Positions 42,314 to 53,234 of a stretch of 64,000 nucleotides of DNA are shown here, in pieces. Position numbers and translations under genes: made by a program. The DNA is from Meconema thalassinum (taxonomy: Eukaryota > Arthropoda > Insecta > Orthoptera > Tettigoniidae): positions 1,386,909,723 to 1,386,973,722 of the forward strand of contig OX336388.2 of NCBI GenBank assembly GCA_946902985.2, given 5' to 3'. The first letter of the stretch is position 1. Each line of letters opens with the position of its first letter. The notes beneath the pieces were generated by a model, which did not search any database, was not told the DNA's origin, and saw only the letters and a list, made by a program, of their open reading frames with translations.

Positions 42314-44403
42314 CTAATTTGTGTTTTGTTTCCGACAGGGTGTGTTTTTTAGTAGCGTGAAGAGGGGTGAGCTCTCCATGAACGTGTGTTCATTTAGATT
42401 GTTGGGGTTGTTTCGTTTGGCTAGGTGTATCTCGATTGCTTCCTTTATGTCAAGAGCTCTGCCTTTCGATTCGTGATGGATTATTTTAAGGTCCGACTCT
42501 ATGTTGGTAAAGCTGTGCCCTGCGTCACACATATGTTTGCACACGGCTGAATGTGTTCCGTATCTTATCGCATTCCTATGTTCATTATAACGTGTGTCTA
42601 CTCGCCTTCCACTCTGCCCGATGTAATTAGCTTGACAATCGGTGTCTTGGCACGTTATAGAATATACCCCTGACCTTGAATACGGGTCACGTTTATTTAG
42701 ATTACTATTTAGGAGGTGCCTAGCGGTTGTGTTTTTCGTCGTGAAAGCTATCTTTATGCCTTGTTTTTTGAATAGGTTAGTGATTTTATATGTATTCGCA
42801 TTCACATAGTTGAAACGCGCAAATTTTTTCTCATTACTGTCTGGTTTGGGAATCGTTTTATCTTTATTTTTATGTTTGGCTATAATTTGATTTATTTTGC
42901 TTGGCGAGAAGTTGTTTTCCTTTGCTATTTGCATAATAGTTCTTATTTCCTTATTATAGTTGTCTTTTGACATGGGTATGTTTAAAGCTCTGTGCACCAT
43001 TGAATTGAAACCCGCTAGTTTGTGCGTAATGGGGTGATTAGACTGATTGTCGATTGCATGCGAGGTTTGTGTTGCTTTCCGGAATATGGAATATGAAAGG
43101 TCGTTGTCTTTACGTTCAATAGTTATATCGAGATAATTTATTTTCCGGTCTATTTCGGATTCCTTAGTGAATTTGATAGAGTGGTGAAGGCTATTAATGG
43201 ATTGGAGAATTGTTTCTTCGCTTGTTAGTTCAGTATCGTAGATGCAAATTACATCATCTACGTATCTTTTCCATATTACTATTCCCTTTGTTGAAGTCTT
43301 TTCTAAGAACGCATTTTCTAGTGCATTGATGAAGATGTCAGCGATTAACCCACTTAGTGGCGATCCCATTGCTAGGCCTTCTCTCTGTGTGTATATTTTA
43401 TTGTCGAATTGAAACACGTTTTGGGTGAGAACGACCCTCATTAATCTCACAATCTCTTCAATTTCTTTTACCGAATTGTTGGATTTTAAGTTGTTTTCGA
43501 TAGTGTTGATTGCTTCAATAATCGGAATATTGGTGTACATGTTAGTTACGTCGAAGGATACTAGCCTGAAGCTAGGTTTCATTTGTAGGGTGTTCAATGC
43601 TGTTACTAGTTCTGTTGTGTTCTTTACAGAGTTGTTTTTGTCGTTGGAAAGACGGCATTTTAAGATTTTTAGTAACTCTTTGCTGATTTTGTAATTAGGG
43701 GCATTCCTACAATTGACTATTGGTCTCATTGGGCATTCCTTTTTGTGTATTTTTGGTTGTCCCCTCAATGACGGTATTTTCGGGTTCATGTTTATTAGTT
43801 TTGATTTTTCGGCTTTGGTCAGTATGTATTCTGTTTCTTTTAGCGCACTTTTTATTTGTTTGTGGAATTTGTTGGTGGGGTCTTTTGTTAATTCCTTGAT
43901 TTCGTTGTTGTTTAGGAATTCGACTGTTTTTTCAATGTATTCTGTTTTGTTCAAAATTACTGTAGTGTTTCCCTTATCTGCTTTTGTGATGATTAAGTCA
44001 TGTTCTTTTATTTTTTGTTTCAACGACTTTATTTCTTTGAGTTGTTTGTTGTTTTGAATGTTATTGCTATCGCCCTCTCGTTTGAGGATTTTTTGGCTTC
44101 ATTGGTGGCGAGATTTTTGGTTAATTCCCTGTCTTCTGCTGGGAGCTTGTGACTGGCTATCTCAATATCTGTGATTAACTGTTTTATATTGTGGTTCGTG
44201 TGTGCGTCTGTGCAGTTGTATTTCAAACCTTTGTCTAACATATTCATTTCACCTTGAGAAAAAGTTACGTTCGTTCTGTTGTTTACTCTGCTGTGGAAAT
44301 TGAATTCATTGTTATTCGTGTGTTGTCCGTTAGATTGATGGTTCTGTGTTTCTCCTAGTTTTCTTAATTTATTTTCTAGCATTATGAAAACTAGGAGAAA
44401 CAC
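42314..44403 (-). pseudogene. Penelope-like polyprotein (RT + GIY-YIG), frameshifted copy
   Basis: The main frame (42314-44023, 569 codons) differs from the right copy at only a handful of residues (for example RGQPKIHK/REQPKIHK, VRLMRVV/VRLLRVV). It has VSFDVTNMYTNIP (motif A), GLAMGSPLSGLIADIF (motif B), WKRYVDDVICIYD (motif C) and the GVY..YIGQSGRRVDTRYNEH nuclease. The N-terminal 120 codons are in another frame (44029-44403). One A is missing from a run of A's at about 44090 (six versus seven in the right copy). The first codons of that frame are read from the opposite arm. Confidence 0.93.
44363..44386. other. 24-nt spacer at the centre of the Penelope palindrome
   Basis: The only non-palindromic sequence between the two arms. 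Read on the minus strand it encodes MLENKLR in frame with the left copy, so it is probably 5' sequence retained only by the left copy. Confidence 0.75.
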
Positions 44404-44501
44404 AGAACCATCAATCTAACGGACAACACACGAATAACAATGAATTCAATTTCCACAGCAGAGTAAACAACAGAACGAACGTAACCTTTTCTCAAGGTGA
44501 A

Positions 44502-46436
44502 ATGAATATGTTAGACAAAGGTTTGAAATACAACTGCACAGACGCACACACGACCCACAATATAAAACAGTTAATCACAGATATTGAGATAGCCAGTCAC
44601 AAGCTCCCAGCAGAAGACAGGGAATTAACCAAAAATCTCGCCACCAATGAAGCCAAAAAAATCCTCAAACGAGAGGGCTATAGCAATAACATTCAAAACA
44701 ACAAACAACTCAAAGAAATAAAGTCGTTGAAACAAAAAATAAAAGAACATGACTTAATCATCACAAAAGCAGATAAGGGAAACACTACAGTAATTTTGAA
44801 CAAAACAGAATACATTGAAAAAACAGTCGAATTCCTAAACAACAACGAAATCAAGGAATTAACAAAAGACCCCACCAACAAATTCCAAAAACAAATAAAA
44901 AGTGCACTAAAAGAAACAGAATACATACTGACCAAAGCCGAAAAATCAAAACTAATAAACATGAACCCGAAAATACCGTCATTGAGGGAACAACCAAAAA
45001 TACACAAAAAGGAATGCCCAATGAGACCAATAGTCAATTGTAGGAATGCCCCTAATTACAAAATCAGCAAAGAGTTACTAACAATCTTAAAATGCCGTCT
45101 TTCCAACGACAAAAACAACTCTGTAAAGAACACAACAGAACTAGTAACAGCATTGAACACCCTACAAATGAAACCTAGCTTCAGGCTAGTATCCTTCGAC
45201 GTAACTAACATGTACACCAATATTCCGATTATTGAAGCAATCAACACTATCGAAAACAACTTAAAATCCAACAATTCGGTAAAAGAAATTGAAGAGATTG
45301 TGAGATTACTGAGGGTCGTTCTCACCCAAAACGTGTTTCAATTCGACAATAAAATATACACACAGAGAGAAGGCCTAGCAATGGGATCGCCACTAAGTGG
45401 GTTAATCGCTGACATCTTCATCAATGCACTAGAAAATGCGTTCTTAGAAAAGACTTCAACAAAGGGAATAGTAATATGGAAAAGATACGTAGATGATGTA
45501 ATTTGCATCTACGATACTGAACTAACAAGCGAAGAAACAATTCTCCAATCCATTAATAGCCTTCACCACTCTATCAAATTCACTAAGGAATCCGAAATAG
45601 ACCGGAAAATAAATTATCTCGATATAACTATTGAACGTAAAGACAACGACCTTTCATATTCCATATTCCGGAAAGCAACACAAACCTCGCATGCAATCGA
45701 CAATCAGTCTAATCACCCCATTACGCACAAACTAGCGGGTTTCAATTCAATGGTGCACAGAGCTTTAAACATACCCATGTCAAAAGACAACTATAATAAG
45801 GAAATAAGAACTATTATGCAAATAGCAAAGGAAAACAACTTCTCGCCAAGCAAAATAAATCAAATTATAGCCAAACATAAAAATAAAGATAAAACGATTC
45901 CCAAACCGGACAGTAATGAGAAAAAAATTGCGCGTTTCAACTATGTGAATGCGAATACATATAAAATCACTAATCTATTCAAAAAACAAGGCATAAAGAT
46001 AGCTTTCACGACGAAAAACACAACCGCTAGGCACCTCCTAAATAGTAATCTAAATAAACGTGACCCGTATTCAAGGTCAGGGGTATATTCTATAACGTGC
46101 CAAGACACCGATTGTCAAGCTAATTACATCGGGCAGAGTGGAAGGCGAGTAGACACACGTTATAATGAACATAGGAATGCGATAAGATACGGAACACATT
46201 CAGCCATGTGCAAACATATGTGTGACGCAGGGCACAGCTTTACCAACATAGAGTCGGACCTTAAAATAATCCATCACGAATCGAAAGGCAGAGCTCTTGA
46301 CATAAAGGAAGCAATCGAGATACACCTAGCCAAACGAAACAATCCCAACAATCTAAATGAACACACGTTCATGGAGAGCTCACCCCTCTTCACGCTACTA
46401 AAAAACACACCCTGTCGGAAACAAAACACAAATTAG
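44502..46436 (+). CDS. Penelope-like element protein: reverse transcriptase + GIY-YIG endonuclease, intact
   Basis: Uninterrupted 644-codon frame. The first ATG is internal: the frame is open upstream to about 44387 (KLGETQNHQSNGQ..), so the natural N-terminus is probably lost at the palindrome centre. The protein makes cDNA from the element RNA at a nicked target. Its RT carries VSFDVTNMYTNIP (motif A), GLAMGSPLSGLIADIF (motif B) and YVDD at residues 329-332. The C-terminal GIY-YIG endonuclease has GVY at 527-529 and YIG at 542-544 with a C-x4-C pair between them, then RRVDTRYNEH and KHMCDAGHSF, which could complete a CCHH zinc-binding set. EAIEIHLAK holds the expected acidic residue. All key residues seem present, so activity is possible. 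Confidence 0.95.
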   Translation: MNMLDKGLKYNCTDAHTTHNIKQLITDIEIASHKLPAEDRELTKNLATNEAKKILKREGYSNNIQNNKQLKEIKSLKQKIKEHDLIITKADKGNTTVILNKTEYIEKTVEFLNNNEIKELTKDPTNKFQKQIKSALKETEYILTKAEKSKLINMNPKIPSLREQPKIHKKECPMRPIVNCRNAPNYKISKELLTILKCRLSNDKNNSVKNTTELVTALNTLQMKPSFRLVSFDVTNMYTNIPIIEAINTIENNLKSNNSVKEIEEIVRLLRVVLTQNVFQFDNKIYTQREGLAMGSPLSGLIADIFINALENAFLEKTSTKGIVIWKRYVDDVICIYDTELTSEETILQSINSLHHSIKFTKESEIDRKINYLDITIERKDNDLSYSIFRKATQTSHAIDNQSNHPITHKLAGFNSMVHRALNIPMSKDNYNKEIRTIMQIAKENNFSPSKINQIIAKHKNKDKTIPKPDSNEKKIARFNYVNANTYKITNLFKKQGIKIAFTTKNTTARHLLNSNLNKRDPYSRSGVYSITCQDTDCQANYIGQSGRRVDTRYNEHRNAIRYGTHSAMCKHMCDAGHSFTNIESDLKIIHHESKGRALDIKEAIEIHLAKRNNPNNLNEHTFMESSPLFTLLKNTPCRKQNTN

Positions 46437-47095
46437 CGACACAGCCAAGCTAGATAAAAATGGGGGGAAATTAGGGGGTTTTAATAGGTAAATGTTATCT
46501 GGATCAGGTGTACGATGTACTTTGCTTCTGCAATAAACCAAGGCCCATATTCGCGGCAGTATTAAAGGTGCCGGGACGTCCTCATAAGACCGTCAACGCT
46601 TAGTTCGAATGGGTTATGCTCCACGCGTGGCGAGGGCCAATCCACGGTCTTTAATAGTTGTGGACCTACCTCATTCAATAACATACATCTTATCTAGGTT
46701 GGCAACACCTCACATAAACACATCGCTATCACTCCCCACAGCACGTAGGGACAGGGGGGAGGAGGCAGGGGAAAAACCAGTCGTTAAGATAACCACCGCA
46801 GTCGACCGCACAGCGAGTTCCAGTGAGCACGAAAACTGCGAGTAGCTGTAATACGGAAGACAATCAGATAAGTAGTTAGCCAAAAATTTTATAGTTTAAC
46901 CATAGTTTACAACCATATAATCTCTCTAAAGTACAATCTCCAGATAGCTGTCACCATTTAGCATTTCACCTAACATATATACTGCATTTAGCATACACTG
47001 ACAGTTGCAGTACCAATACTGCAACTAAATAATTGTACATATTGTAAATATTTTCACCTGTATTTCAAACATAGATTTTGTAGCCTAAGTGTAAT

Positions 47096-47136
47096 GGATC
47101 TGATGATGATCGCTTGACGATCGAAACTGGTCATCC
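47096..47136 (+). ncRNA. Hammerhead ribozyme, right Penelope copy
   Basis: GGAT (47096-47099), CTGATGA (47100-47106), stem II GATCG/CGATC with loop CTTGA, GAAA (47123-47126), helix III AC/GT with loop TG, cleavage after C at 47132 (GTC), ATCC (47133-47136) pairing with GGAT. All conserved core nucleotides are present. It sits about 660 bp past the stop codon, in the sense orientation. Confidence 0.9.
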
Positions 47137-47244
47137 TAGTGTTTTATTAATCTCATGTAATTTATTTCAGGATTAGGGCATAAGCCATCTCTTTTGGGTA
47201 CATTCGCGTTGACCGACTGAAAAGCACTAAACTCTCATGCCTTA

Positions 47245-47246
<2 letters not shown>

Positions 47247-47279
<33 letters not shown>

Positions 47280-47282
47280 TAA
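47247..47282. repeat. (AAT)n microsatellite
   Basis: About 11 AAT units directly right of the Penelope insertion. Confidence 0.9.
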
Positions 47283-47815
47283 TAAATACAATATAGGGAT
47301 AGGGATATAAAAGACCTTCCGTACTTCACCCACACGTAAATATCGCGTGAAAAAATTATAGTGTGCCCCTTGACCCCCTTAAGCGCATTATACGTATTGA
47401 TGAATTTTACAGCTTAATTTGGATTCGTGATAACCTTATAGCCGTTCGCAAACTTCACAGTAATGTAATAAATGGAATTGCATTGCGTCCTACAGAAATA
47501 GATGGTCCTCTGAGATTCTGTTGCCATGGTTAGCGGCTTGCATTCTTTCATTATATTATTAAATGAAATTAGTTTTCTGGGAATATCTCAAAAGCTGTTG
47601 GTTTTAGGGTCTTAAATTACGGTTTTAGTTTTGTTTCTCACAATGAGGGGTTGAAAATAAGCTTTGTCTCGTCCTTCTACGCCTATTTCAGCATATATTT
47701 GAAGGGGGTACGCCCCCTTTTATGAGAGGTACGGAGAAGAGTTACATCAATGATTAGTGTGGTGCCTCTGATGGATATCTGTATCAAATTTTACGTTGAT
47801 CCACCCAGCCGTTCT
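47283..47815 (+). repeat. Repeat X, second copy without the LINE insertion
   Basis: Contains TGTGCCCCTTGACCCCCTTAAG, TTGCATTCTTTCATTATATTA (the position where the RTE inserted in the other copy), GGGAATATCTCAAAAGCTGTTGG and a continuation to GAGAGGTACGGAGAAGAG. It serves as an approximate empty site. Confidence 0.75.
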
Positions 47816-47849
47816 CAAGTTTTATGGACACAAATTTGTCCACAGACTG

Positions 47850-47857
47850 ACAGACAA

Positions 47858-47889
<32 letters not shown>

Positions 47890-47892
47890 ACG
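47850..47892. repeat. (CAGA)n microsatellite
   Basis: About ten CAGA units, beginning ACTGACAGACAAACAAACAGA. Confidence 0.9.
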
Positions 47893-48134
47893 AAACATTT
47901 ATTTTTGCGCGCACCCGTCATAAAACAATCTGAAACGCGCAAATAATGCAAATTTCCGTGGAAATTCACAAAAAACAGACAAACCTTCATTTTTATAGAG
48001 AGAGAGATGCCAAGACCATCAGAGGATGCCATGACAACGCTACTAAATTGGTGAGGGATGAACCATCAGAGGTTGCCATGAAAACGTCACTGCACGTGAT
48101 CACATTCAGTTTTCCACCTGTCCCCGTGGGAAGC

Positions 48135-48648
48135 GGATTCAGTGGCGTAGTAGGTAGCATGCTGAACTTCTATGCCCAAGATAGCGGGATCAAACCCGGC
48201 CGAAGTCGTCGGATTTTTTAAGAGCGTCAAAAATCCCTCAGTAGGCCTATGCCTTCCCTCGGAGGGGAAGTAAAGCAGCGGGCCCATGTCATAGATATAT
48301 ATATATATATGGCATGTAAAAGAACCTTCCACTGACTACAACTGTGTGAAGCAAAATGTGTAGGTCAGATTTGATTAATGCTCTAAGTTCCAACGGTCGT
48401 TGCCAGTTGCTGGTTGCGGTGGCATCTAGTAGCCAAGTCACAGCTAGGTGTCGTTGACGGTAGCATTTGGTAGCAAAATTAGGAACTACTACTAGAAATT
48501 GACCGTCTGCAGTCCTTACCTGAATTACAGACTAATGCAGCCATCACAATAAACACCGGTTAACAGACAGATTCTACACACACCCAAAGTACACGGGGCT
48601 ACATGACCGAATTGTCGCTGCCCCTATACTGAGGAACCAACCAACATC
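48135..48648 (+). mobile_element. SINE-G, complete, plus strand
   Basis: Head with CAGTGGCGTAGTAGGTAGCATG (A box) and GCGGGATCAAACCCGG (B box), then the body and 3' segment, ending GAGGAACCAACCAAC. It includes a small (TA)n expansion at 48290-48310. The whole element is present. Confidence 0.9.
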
Positions 48649-48954
48649 TCTGCGGGAGATAAAATTTTGCGTGAAGAAGTAACAGACCGTTAGATAGTTA
48701 TATATCAGTGTTGAAACCTTGCATAAGGACAGTGTGACCACTAGTATAAAAATGGACCCCAAAAGACGAGAAGGTCAATAAGACAATAAGACAATAAAAT
48801 GTTAAAAATATACATAAAAAGATGAAAAAGAAAGCTAATTAAGCTCTAAATGTAAAATACATTCTCGCAATGAGGTGTATAAAATGAGGTCTGATCCTTC
48901 TACGAAAACCTCCATATTTTGCCTATTTCGCCTATCCCCTAGTTTACCCGGTGA
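48649..48954. other. No recognisable feature
   Basis: AT-rich sequence. Nothing recognised. Confidence 0.35.
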
Positions 48955-50015
48955 AATCTACCTCCATTCGGTTTCACCGTGTTTGAATTAATAGGGGAAA
49001 TCGATTTTCACACAAAGATGGACGCCATCCGCAAAATATTAGGCTAATGACCTATTAGTTTGGTCAAAGGATGCTCCCTCCATAAAGGTATGTTGTTGCA
49101 ATATTTGGTAGAGATCGGATGATTAGGTTAATCGTAATTTGATTTAAGCTTTGAACATTTGTGTGGCCGCCATTACGTTTCTGTCAAGATGGCGGCGATA
49201 TAAAACATGACACAGAGGTGCCCTTTGCTAGTGCTACCTCTGTACCAAATTTCGTTCCATTCGGTTTCACCATGTTTGAATTAATAGGAGGAATCTATGT
49301 TGACACAACGATGGTCGCCATCCGCAAACTATTAGGCTAATGACCTATTAATTTGGTCAATGGATTCTTCCTCCATGAAGGTATGTTGTTGCAAAATTTG
49401 GTAGAGATCGGACGATCAGGTTAGTCGTAATTTGATTTAAGCTTTGAACATTTGTGTGGCCGCCATTACGTTTCCGTCAAAATGGCGGCGATATAAAACA
49501 TGACACTGAGGTGCCCATTGCTAGTACTACCTCTGTACCAAATTTCGTTCCATTCGGTTTCACCGTGTTTGAATTAATAGGGGAAATCGATTTTCACACA
49601 AAGATGGCCACCATCCGCAAACTATTAGGCTGATGACCTATTAGTTTCGTCAAAGGATGCTCCCCCCATAAAGGAATGTTGTTGCAAAATTTGGTAGAGA
49701 TCGGATGATTAGGTTAGTCGTAATGTGATTTAAGCTTTGAACATTTGTGTGGCCGCCATTACGTTTCCGTCAAGATGGCGGCGATATAAACATGACACTG
49801 AGGTGTCCTTTGCTAGTGCTACCTTTTTACCAAATTTCGTTCACTTCGCGTTCACCGTGTTCGAATTGATAGGGGGGGGGGACAGACATTCAGAGTACAC
49901 ACACTCACACACACACACACACAGACTCACACACACAGACAGACACACTCTTTTTCGCCCTGTGTTGATCTCATAAGTCTACTTTCATTTTTTGCAAAAA
50001 TCGAAAGTAGGCTAA
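48955..50015 (-). mobile_element. Family B element B4: partial 293-bp array plus 5' terminus
   Basis: Begins inside a unit (ATTCGGTTTCACCGTGTTTG) and has about three 293-bp units (landmarks near 49166, 49460, 49750). A CA-rich tract and the terminal hairpin ending GAAAGTAGGCTAA follow. The 3' terminus is missing. It is joined head-to-head to A4 exactly as B3 is to A2. Confidence 0.65.
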
Positions 50016-50535
50016 AAAATAGGCTTTTGTCCGTGTGTGTGAGAGTGTTTGTGTGCGTATGTGTGTGTATAAAATCTAAACGGTTGGAGCGATTTCAATG
50101 AAACTCGGTAAGGACATAGTACTATTTTCTCCGACCCCGACCGTTCCCTTCAAATTTTAATACGTCTCCCCAATCCTACATGGCGTCTGTGCGAAATATT
50201 TCACTGCCATTCTATATATACGAAACTATTACTGATAACACTCTGACATTTTGTACGGTGATAGAGGTCATTACTAGAAGGTCACCAATGTATCTTTCAG
50301 AAACTTGTTAAGTACAAAACGAACATGGCGGCCAAGCGAAGTTGATACATTTAAAGAGACGTTTCTCACTATTTAACCATCCGAGCGCAGTCAAACTTGG
50401 TACAGCAAATGTGTATACACATTGTAATGCACTGACATCTAATTTAGTTCAATTGTTTACACAACCTCTATATGGCGGCTGTGCGAAATTTTAAAATTAT
50501 GTTTTTATTTCTTGTGTCCTAATCATGAGATCGAA
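50016..50535 (+). mobile_element. Family A element A4, 3'-truncated
   Basis: AAATAGGCTTTTGTCCGTGTG, AAATCTAAACGGTTGGAGCG, TGGCG.CTGTGCGAAATATTTCAC and AACATGGCGGCCAAGCGAAG match A1-A3. It starts with the same truncated 5' end as A2 and stops within the second or third internal unit. Confidence 0.65.
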
Positions 50536-50693
50536 GTCAACGTCGAGTGTATCGCGTACCGTGCGAAGGTATGAGGCAGGGCTCCACCTTGCATAACAAT
50601 GACACGCTGTCCAGGCTGTTGTCCGATATCTTCTGTTTGAGCGAACACAAACAGTTCAAGCATGTCGAGGTGAATTAGAATGTGTATTTTTAT

Positions 50694-50725
<32 letters not shown>

Positions 50726-50869
50726 TTATTTTTTTAAGGAAAGGTCCAATAACTTGGTCATGTAGTAACCCGCACCACACATTGACACACATTAGGCGTC
50801 TGCAGAGCTCACATTGAAACTTACTACGGTATTAAAATGGTATCTTTTCCATTCATTTAAGGCTAGTTG
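50536..50869. other. T-rich gap
   Basis: A (TTTTA)n-like stretch at 50680-50738 lies in otherwise unremarkable sequence. Confidence 0.4.
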
Positions 50870-51060
50870 TTGTTTGAGACATCAGTCTTTTGACTGGTTT
50901 GATGCAGCAGTCAATGCCTCCCTGTCCTGAGCTAATCGTTTCATCTCTACATAGCTCCCACACCCAACATCCGAGGCAATCTGTTTAACACATTCTAACC
51001 TACAGTTCTTGTCCTCGACCCTTCCTTCCATAACTAAGCTTGCTAGAACCATTACATTAC
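50870..51060 (-). pseudogene. RTE-like LINE (family b) 3' fragment
   Basis: The minus-strand frame contains LASLVMEGRVEDKNC, then ECVKQIASDVGCGSYVEMKRLAQD. The GRPRL block seen in the other two copies is deleted. The 3' tail is CAA-rich. This is the third family b copy in the window. Confidence 0.85.
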
Positions 51061-51587
51061 CTGTAATAGTCTCTTTATAGCAATTATTCAAAATCTAGGC
51101 ATTATATTTCGACGACTCTGTATAACAGTAATGTGATAACTTCCGTTGTGAAAACAGCATTAAGTTATCATCTTTTGAGGCAGTAGAAACTTTTAAGAGC
51201 CTGGGTAACACGGGAAAATAAAAAGAAACTACGCTATAGTATGGATTGAAAGAGATCTTGTCTAGTTCGCTCTTCTCGAAACAATCGGCGCTGCACCGAG
51301 CCAGGAACACGTCCCGGGCTCAGTAGTGATGCGCTTGCTGATTGTCTTGCGATAGCAGAAGCTCCAAGATCGGAGATATTCCTCAGGATTGTCGATATCA
51401 GTCCACTTACCTGAACAACTTATGGCTCACTAAGAGTAACCAGACAAGAAGAGTGCCTTAAACTTCCGTAAGCCTTAATATTAAGAGTATGCAAGGGCGA
51501 AAGCTAGCTCCACTCCCAACTCCTAACGGAGTTATGAGAGATGAATGAAACTGGGCAAGGAAGCGACCGCGGCCTATTAGAAATTAT
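51061..51587. other. No recognisable feature
   Basis: No domain or repeat seen. Confidence 0.35.
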
Positions 51588-51655
51588 CGTCCCGGCATTT
51601 GCCTGGAGTTGAAAGTGGAAAACCGCGGAAAACCATTTCAAGTTGGGCTGAATTT
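51588..51655 (-). mobile_element. SINE S2 fragment
   Basis: CCCGGCATTTGCCTGGAGTTGAAAGTGG..CCGCGGAAAACC is the inverse of the S2 body at 1015-1070. Confidence 0.6.
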
Positions 51656-51679
51656 AGTACAAACCCACAGGTCTCTTCC

Positions 51680-51895
51680 GAGAGTAGCTGGCTGAGTAGC
51701 GCAGCGGTAACATTCTCGCTTGGTGTGCCCGAGGCTTCAAGATCGAATCCTGACGCAGTCAGTTGGCATTTGAGGGTGCGCAAATGCGAAGAAGCCGTGT
51801 CAGTGGATTTACTAGCACGTTAAATATCCCCTTCGGGACAAAATTCCTGCACCTCGGCGTCACTGAAGCCACAGTAAACAAATGACATTATTATC
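51680..51895 (+). mobile_element. tRNA-derived SINE (family S1), plus strand
   Basis: Head GCTGGCTGAGTAGCGCAGCGG (A box) and AAGATCGAATCCTGACGC (B-box-like). Body GTCAGTTGGCATTTGAGGGTG, GTGGATTTACTAGCACG, CCTTCGGGACAAAATTCC and GCACCTCGGCGTCACTG, then an ATT-rich tail merging with the TTTA repeat. It is the partner of 200-432. Confidence 0.8.
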
Positions 51896-51909
51896 ATTTA
51901 TTTATTTAC

Positions 51910-51941
<32 letters not shown>

Positions 51942-51942
51942 T
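51896..51942. repeat. (TTTA)n microsatellite
   Basis: About 11 TTTA units, probably grown from the SINE tail. Confidence 0.95.
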
Positions 51943-52099
51943 CGATTGTTCCCCTTTAGGAAAGCGATTGAACTTGAATACATGATTTCATCTTCTGGCG
52001 TTTACCCGCTTCTGTTCCCAAAATCCCTTCATCCTCTCAGAATGCTCCTTCTTCCGCTCAGCTGTCCATTTTCTTCCAGGCTGTTGTGACGGTGTAGTT

Positions 52100-52160
52100 A
52101 GTTAATTATTGTTGTTTTAAGGGGAGGAACTACGAGGTCATCTGCCCCTAAAGCAGATGA
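52100..52160 (-). mobile_element. LINE/SINE 3'-end fragment with terminal hairpin
   Basis: The inverse of the 16114-16166 sequence: TTGTTGTTTTAAGGGGAGG..ACTACGAGGTCATCTGCCCC. Confidence 0.6.
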
Positions 52161-52639
52161 TGGTCTATGCTCAAACTTAACATTCTTGATTTTATTCCGG
52201 CACTCGGTGCGTTCCTAGAGATTTTCTATGTTGACCTGTTATAGGTCCCTCTGAACCTCTGTCAGCCACTGCGTGCCACACTTACTCTGTGTTATAACGT
52301 TGAGCAATTACTTCGCCGTTCAAAAGTTTTCCATCCAGTAAATGTGTGTATAAAACTGTGCTCGGCGTTTTCTGATTACGTCCGTTATCGTGTAGAAATT
52401 TTGATAGAGTTCGTTTTGAGGTCTCTTCATCCAAATACCATTATTATTAACTGACCCGAAAATCTTTCCGAGAATTGTTCTTTCCTGTTATTCGATATCC
52501 TTAATTTTGGAACGACCGTCAATCACCATTGTTTCGGCTGCGTAAGTTAAATATCATTATTATTAGTAGTAGTAGACTAGTATTATTATTATCTCCCGAG
52601 AGTGGCTATAGCATTGCGCTTAGCTACACCGCTCGATAA
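52161..52639. other. No recognisable feature
   Basis: Contains a short run of ATTATT/AGTAGT at 52555-52595. Nothing coding. Confidence 0.35.
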
Positions 52640-52689
52640 CTACACACACCAAAAATGATTTGCATATTGCCATGAAGCACAGTGGGGAT

Positions 52690-53160
52690 GAAAGTGAGGA
52701 CGGACTTATTTGTTAAGCAGTGTCCACGCCTGCTCTACACAATTGAGATCAGGAGCATTGGCAGGCCATTCCATTCTGTGAATACTATTCTCCTGAAGAA
52801 AGGCATTGGCCGCTCTGTGCGGGCGAGCGTTATCGTCCCTAAAGTGAAATTTGGGCCAAAATTGTCAGCATAGTCTTCACTACAGGTGCCGGGATAGTAT
52901 CGCGGTAACATATGCTCCCTGGGATGTACCAGAGGGGTTCGGCGACCATACATGATGCCATCCCAAACCATTCCACCACCTCCTCCCTGTTGGTATCGGT
53001 CTCGGATGTATTGGTCGTGCATACGTTCACCGGGAGGTCTCCACACTCGCACACACCTATCCTCATTGACACAGGCAAGTGTACACAGCCGATATGCCCA
53101 CACGCAAGAACGACTAATGTGGTTGAGACCACTGCGACTCTTGGCCAGCAATATGCAAAA
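52690..53160 (-). pseudogene. Tc1-like transposase fragment
   Basis: The minus-strand frame shows the DDE-domain blocks of Tc1-family transposases. First comes RVWRPPGERMHDQYI. Next is GGGGGMVWDGIMYGRRTPLV (consensus GGGSVMVWGGI). Then comes a region matching the second catalytic Asp area in shifted frame (NFGPNFTLGT..LARTERP). PDLNCVEQAWTLLNK at about 52695-52745 matches the DLNPIE..W block. It has no N-terminal paired-like HTH, and frameshifts lie around 52860. The first catalytic Asp region is degraded. No terminal inverted repeats were found. Confidence 0.8.
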
Positions 53161-53234
53161 CTTATTTTGATGTGTGTAAAATAATGTAAATAATAACTAA
53201 CCAACTATCGATATATACAAATGCAAATAAATAA

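Larger units (their letters stand above)
41459..47248. mobile_element. Penelope-like element pair, head-to-head palindrome
   Basis: Two copies of one Penelope-like element face each other with 5' ends inward. The arms are 41515-44362 (minus) and 44387-47234 (plus), 2848 bp each, with few differences, around a 24-nt spacer. ATGCCTTAATAT occurs at both outer edges (41459-41470 and 47237-47248), consistent with a 12-bp target duplication. The left side has about 44 extra bases outside the arm. Inverted arrangements of full or partial copies are a known feature of Penelope-like insertions, and here both arms are almost the same length. Confidence 0.93.

Noticed and set aside
43425..45325. Hydrophobic frames opposite the Penelope ORFs (43425-44057 plus, 44693-45325 minus)
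   Set aside because: They are mirror-image shadows of the same region in both palindrome arms; the RT frames are the real ones.
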